A DNA stretch of 64,000 bases from Mimachlamys varia (lineage: Eukaryota; Mollusca; Bivalvia; Pectinida; Pectinidae), in the NCBI GenBank assembly GCA_947623455.1, contig OX392534.1, positions 6,892,001 through 6,956,000 of the forward strand. Direction: 5' to 3'. The translations under genes were made by a program, and so were the position numbers. Position 1 is the stretch's first letter. Each line of letters starts with the position of its first letter. Positions 61,896 to 64,000 of the stretch are shown here, one piece after another. A model generated the notes under the pieces. It saw only the letters and a list, made by a program, of their open reading frames with translations. It was not told the origin of the DNA and made no database searches.

Positions 61896-62409
61896 TTTTG
61901 TTACCTTGATTTGACCATAGAAAACATGACGCGTACCCCTCCGGAACACATGGTATTATTCAACTTGAATTTATCATGGTTCGTCATGAAAGTCTTACCC
62001 TGGCTGATATATAGATATGCAGTCCGAATTGGGTTTTTTTTTCGTTGAATGGTATAAATAGTGATGCAATATTTTACATGTTTGTGAAAGTGACTCCAGC
62101 ACTTCTGTGACATCCTCTTCTTGAAACTGTTGTAATATACAAATAATGGATACTTTCCACTTTCAAAGGTTTATATCAACTGTTTTATATTGACTGTATG
62201 AACCAAAAATCGGTACGATGGACAAGGACAACTGAACGGACTATCTAGAGCGGGCCAATTTTTCTGTAGCTTAGACAATTGTGATTCCCACTTTTTTTGC
62301 CCCTAGAATCATTGACGAGTCCCAGAAGGACGGAACAGCTGTATGATGTAGTTTTATTCATTTTTGAGGTATACTGTATCTATTACTAAAATTTAAAATG
62401 TGAAACACG

Positions 62410-62835
62410 TGTTAGGTTCATCCTCCAAGGGCTTGTTCTAGATGCCAATATTTCCGTGATAGATGTCGACTGCTGACGAACAAACTTACGACACAGGGAT
62501 TCGAGAAATGCAGGTTGATACGTACTGTAAGGACTATGAGCAAGTTTTATGGTCACCATCTTTGTCTCATCGAGAGATGTTCTACATCCTTGCATGCTAT
62601 ATGAAGGTGGTCGTTTTTGAACATGCTCATTAGTATGCCTGCTAGGTTTGTTTGAGAATGATGCCCAAGTTCTCACTTTAATAATGTTACATTTACTTGG
62701 ATGTGACCTAGATGATATGGCGAGTGTTGTCGATGAAGCAGAAGACGCTTATAATGACTCTCCCAGAACGTACGGTCTTATTCTCGTAAACTTTGTTTCC
62801 GTGTAAATCTTTTGTGTTGGTCAGGTCGACTGCTG
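62410..62835 (+). mobile_element. Retroelement 3' region, + oriented, decayed
   Basis: AAGGGCTTGTTCTAGATGCC through GATGTCGACTGCTGACGAAC and GTTGTCGATGAAGCAGAAGA; the end is lost after about 62830. Confidence 0.75.
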
Positions 62836-63119
62836 AAGAACTATATTTCGGATGTATTCCTATTTTAAAACAATGCAATATTATATTGGTAAATTGTTTC
62901 GCCAAAAACTGATCTCTTAAAGAGAATTTAATTAAATTCAAATAATCACTACAACTATGATGAATAAAACACCTATTTTAAGACTTCGTTCGCAAAGGAC
63001 GAACAAAAATAACAGGTTTGAACTGCAACAAGTGACCGTCCAGAAAAAAATTAAGAAGGAAAATTGAACAGAAAATATTTTAATATTACACAATGGATAA
63101 GTTGTCTTTAAACTAGTTT

Positions 63120-63510
63120 AATATCGAATAATGACAAACTGTGTTTTGAGAGATGCAGGGGGATGGTTTTTGGGCAATATTAGTGGTTGCCATCATTATC
63201 GCTTTTTTTGAAAAGGTATATCTTTGTATGACTTGAATTCACCATTTTTTTTTATTATGCTCATTAATGTTTTTAATACCCATGTTATTGTTTTCAGGTT
63301 GTGTCTTCTGAATTTGACTAGGAAGCAACATAGCAGATGTCTTTAATGAAACAAAGAATCGTACTCTTCAAGAACACATGGCAATATTCTCCTTGAATTT
63401 GTTCATAATTTTCCATGTATATCTTAATATGTTTACTGTTCTACAGATATGGATCCATCCATATGATGCTTTTGTTGACACTCAGGTATCGATTCTCCCT
63501 CCCCTTGTCA
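63120..63510 (+). mobile_element. Very diverged retroelement 3' region, + oriented
   Basis: Weak but ordered similarity: GAGAGATGCAGGGGGATG, TTGCCATCATTATC, TCTTCAAGAACACATGG, and CTTTTGTTGACACTCAGGTA near the end. Confidence 0.45.
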
Positions 63511-64000
63511 CGTCCTGGCCAAAAGGACATGGAGCAGTTCGGGAACTGAAAAAGGAGACTTTCCACACCAAGTTGCCTTGACAATTCTTTGGATGGTATG
63601 AAATAGTGATATATTTCACATATTCATGAGATGCCTTGGACAATTCGGTGACATCCTTTTGTAACTATTGTAATATATGTATAATATGAATGGGCACTTT
63701 CCCCAGATAAAGACAAGAAAGATAATTTTATGAGCAATTTAATTTATTCAAATTTGTGACATGATAAAATATACAATGTGATATTAACCAATGAAAATGT
63801 ACATTACAAGGATTGCGTTGTTTGTGAGACCTTGTGAGACGCGATGAGTATACCTCTGGTCTACTTAACAACCAAGGGGTGTACATACAGAACGACGCCA
63901 GGCAGAACACAGGTAACGGCTACAAAACATACAGGTAACACAGGTAACGCCATACAGTTAACACCAATGTCATACTTATGACGTCACATATAACTAACAC
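63511..64000. other. Right edge, no gene seen
   Basis: Contains a few CAGGTAAC repeats at 63910-63950; otherwise unremarkable. Confidence 0.45.

Overview
The window is eukaryotic: about 65% AT, interrupted protein-coding genes with GT/AG introns, long minisatellites, tRNA-derived SINEs and many decayed retroelement copies. The style (a Cys-rich lineage-specific membrane family, bivalve-type SINE tails, dense minisatellites) suggests a mollusc, most likely a bivalve. That assignment is inferred from sequence character only.

Three genes can be reconstructed exon by exon. (1) On the + strand, 14.7-19.4 kb: a type I membrane protein with two Cys-rich exons, a highly repetitive Ser/Glu/Lys stalk, one transmembrane helix and a short basic tail. 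Its signal-peptide exon was not found. (2) On the + strand, 26.6-35.4 kb: a complete 616-residue type I membrane protein with signal peptide, two Cys-rich exons, a Thr/Pro/Ser mucin-like stalk, a transmembrane helix and a long tail carrying five YFVL-type tyrosine motifs. From the first Cys-rich exon on, the two genes share exon order and every intron phase, so they are a diverged tandem pair. (3) On the - strand, 53.0-41.5 kb: a complete 14-exon SHQ1 gene (591 residues), the assembly chaperone of H/ACA ribonucleoproteins. All splice phases agree from start to stop.

Layout: 0-14 kb is intergenic DNA with three minisatellites (37, 39 and 27 bp units), a five-copy 56 bp repeat and several retroelement 3' ends. 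14.7-19.4 kb is the first membrane gene. 19.5-23.2 kb is a triplicated 130 bp block followed by a 3.2 kb array of roughly 42 bp units. 23.8-25 kb is a long antisense retroelement fragment. 26.6-35.4 kb is the second membrane gene, with introns full of SINE, MITE and retroelement insertions. 36.2-36.5 kb holds degenerate repeats resembling the end of that gene. 37.4-38.8 kb is a dead LINE pol fragment. 41.4-53 kb is SHQ1. 54-64 kb is mostly mobile DNA: a long SINE, a 63 bp minisatellite, a miniature LTR-type element with a tRNA-like promoter in its repeats, and more retroelement copies.

Most notable are the tandem receptor-like pair, two separate in-frame tandem amplifications that include 3' splice acceptors of SHQ1, and the TRIM-like element at 58.5 kb whose terminal repeats each contain a tRNA-like Pol III promoter next to a candidate primer-binding site and polypurine tract.
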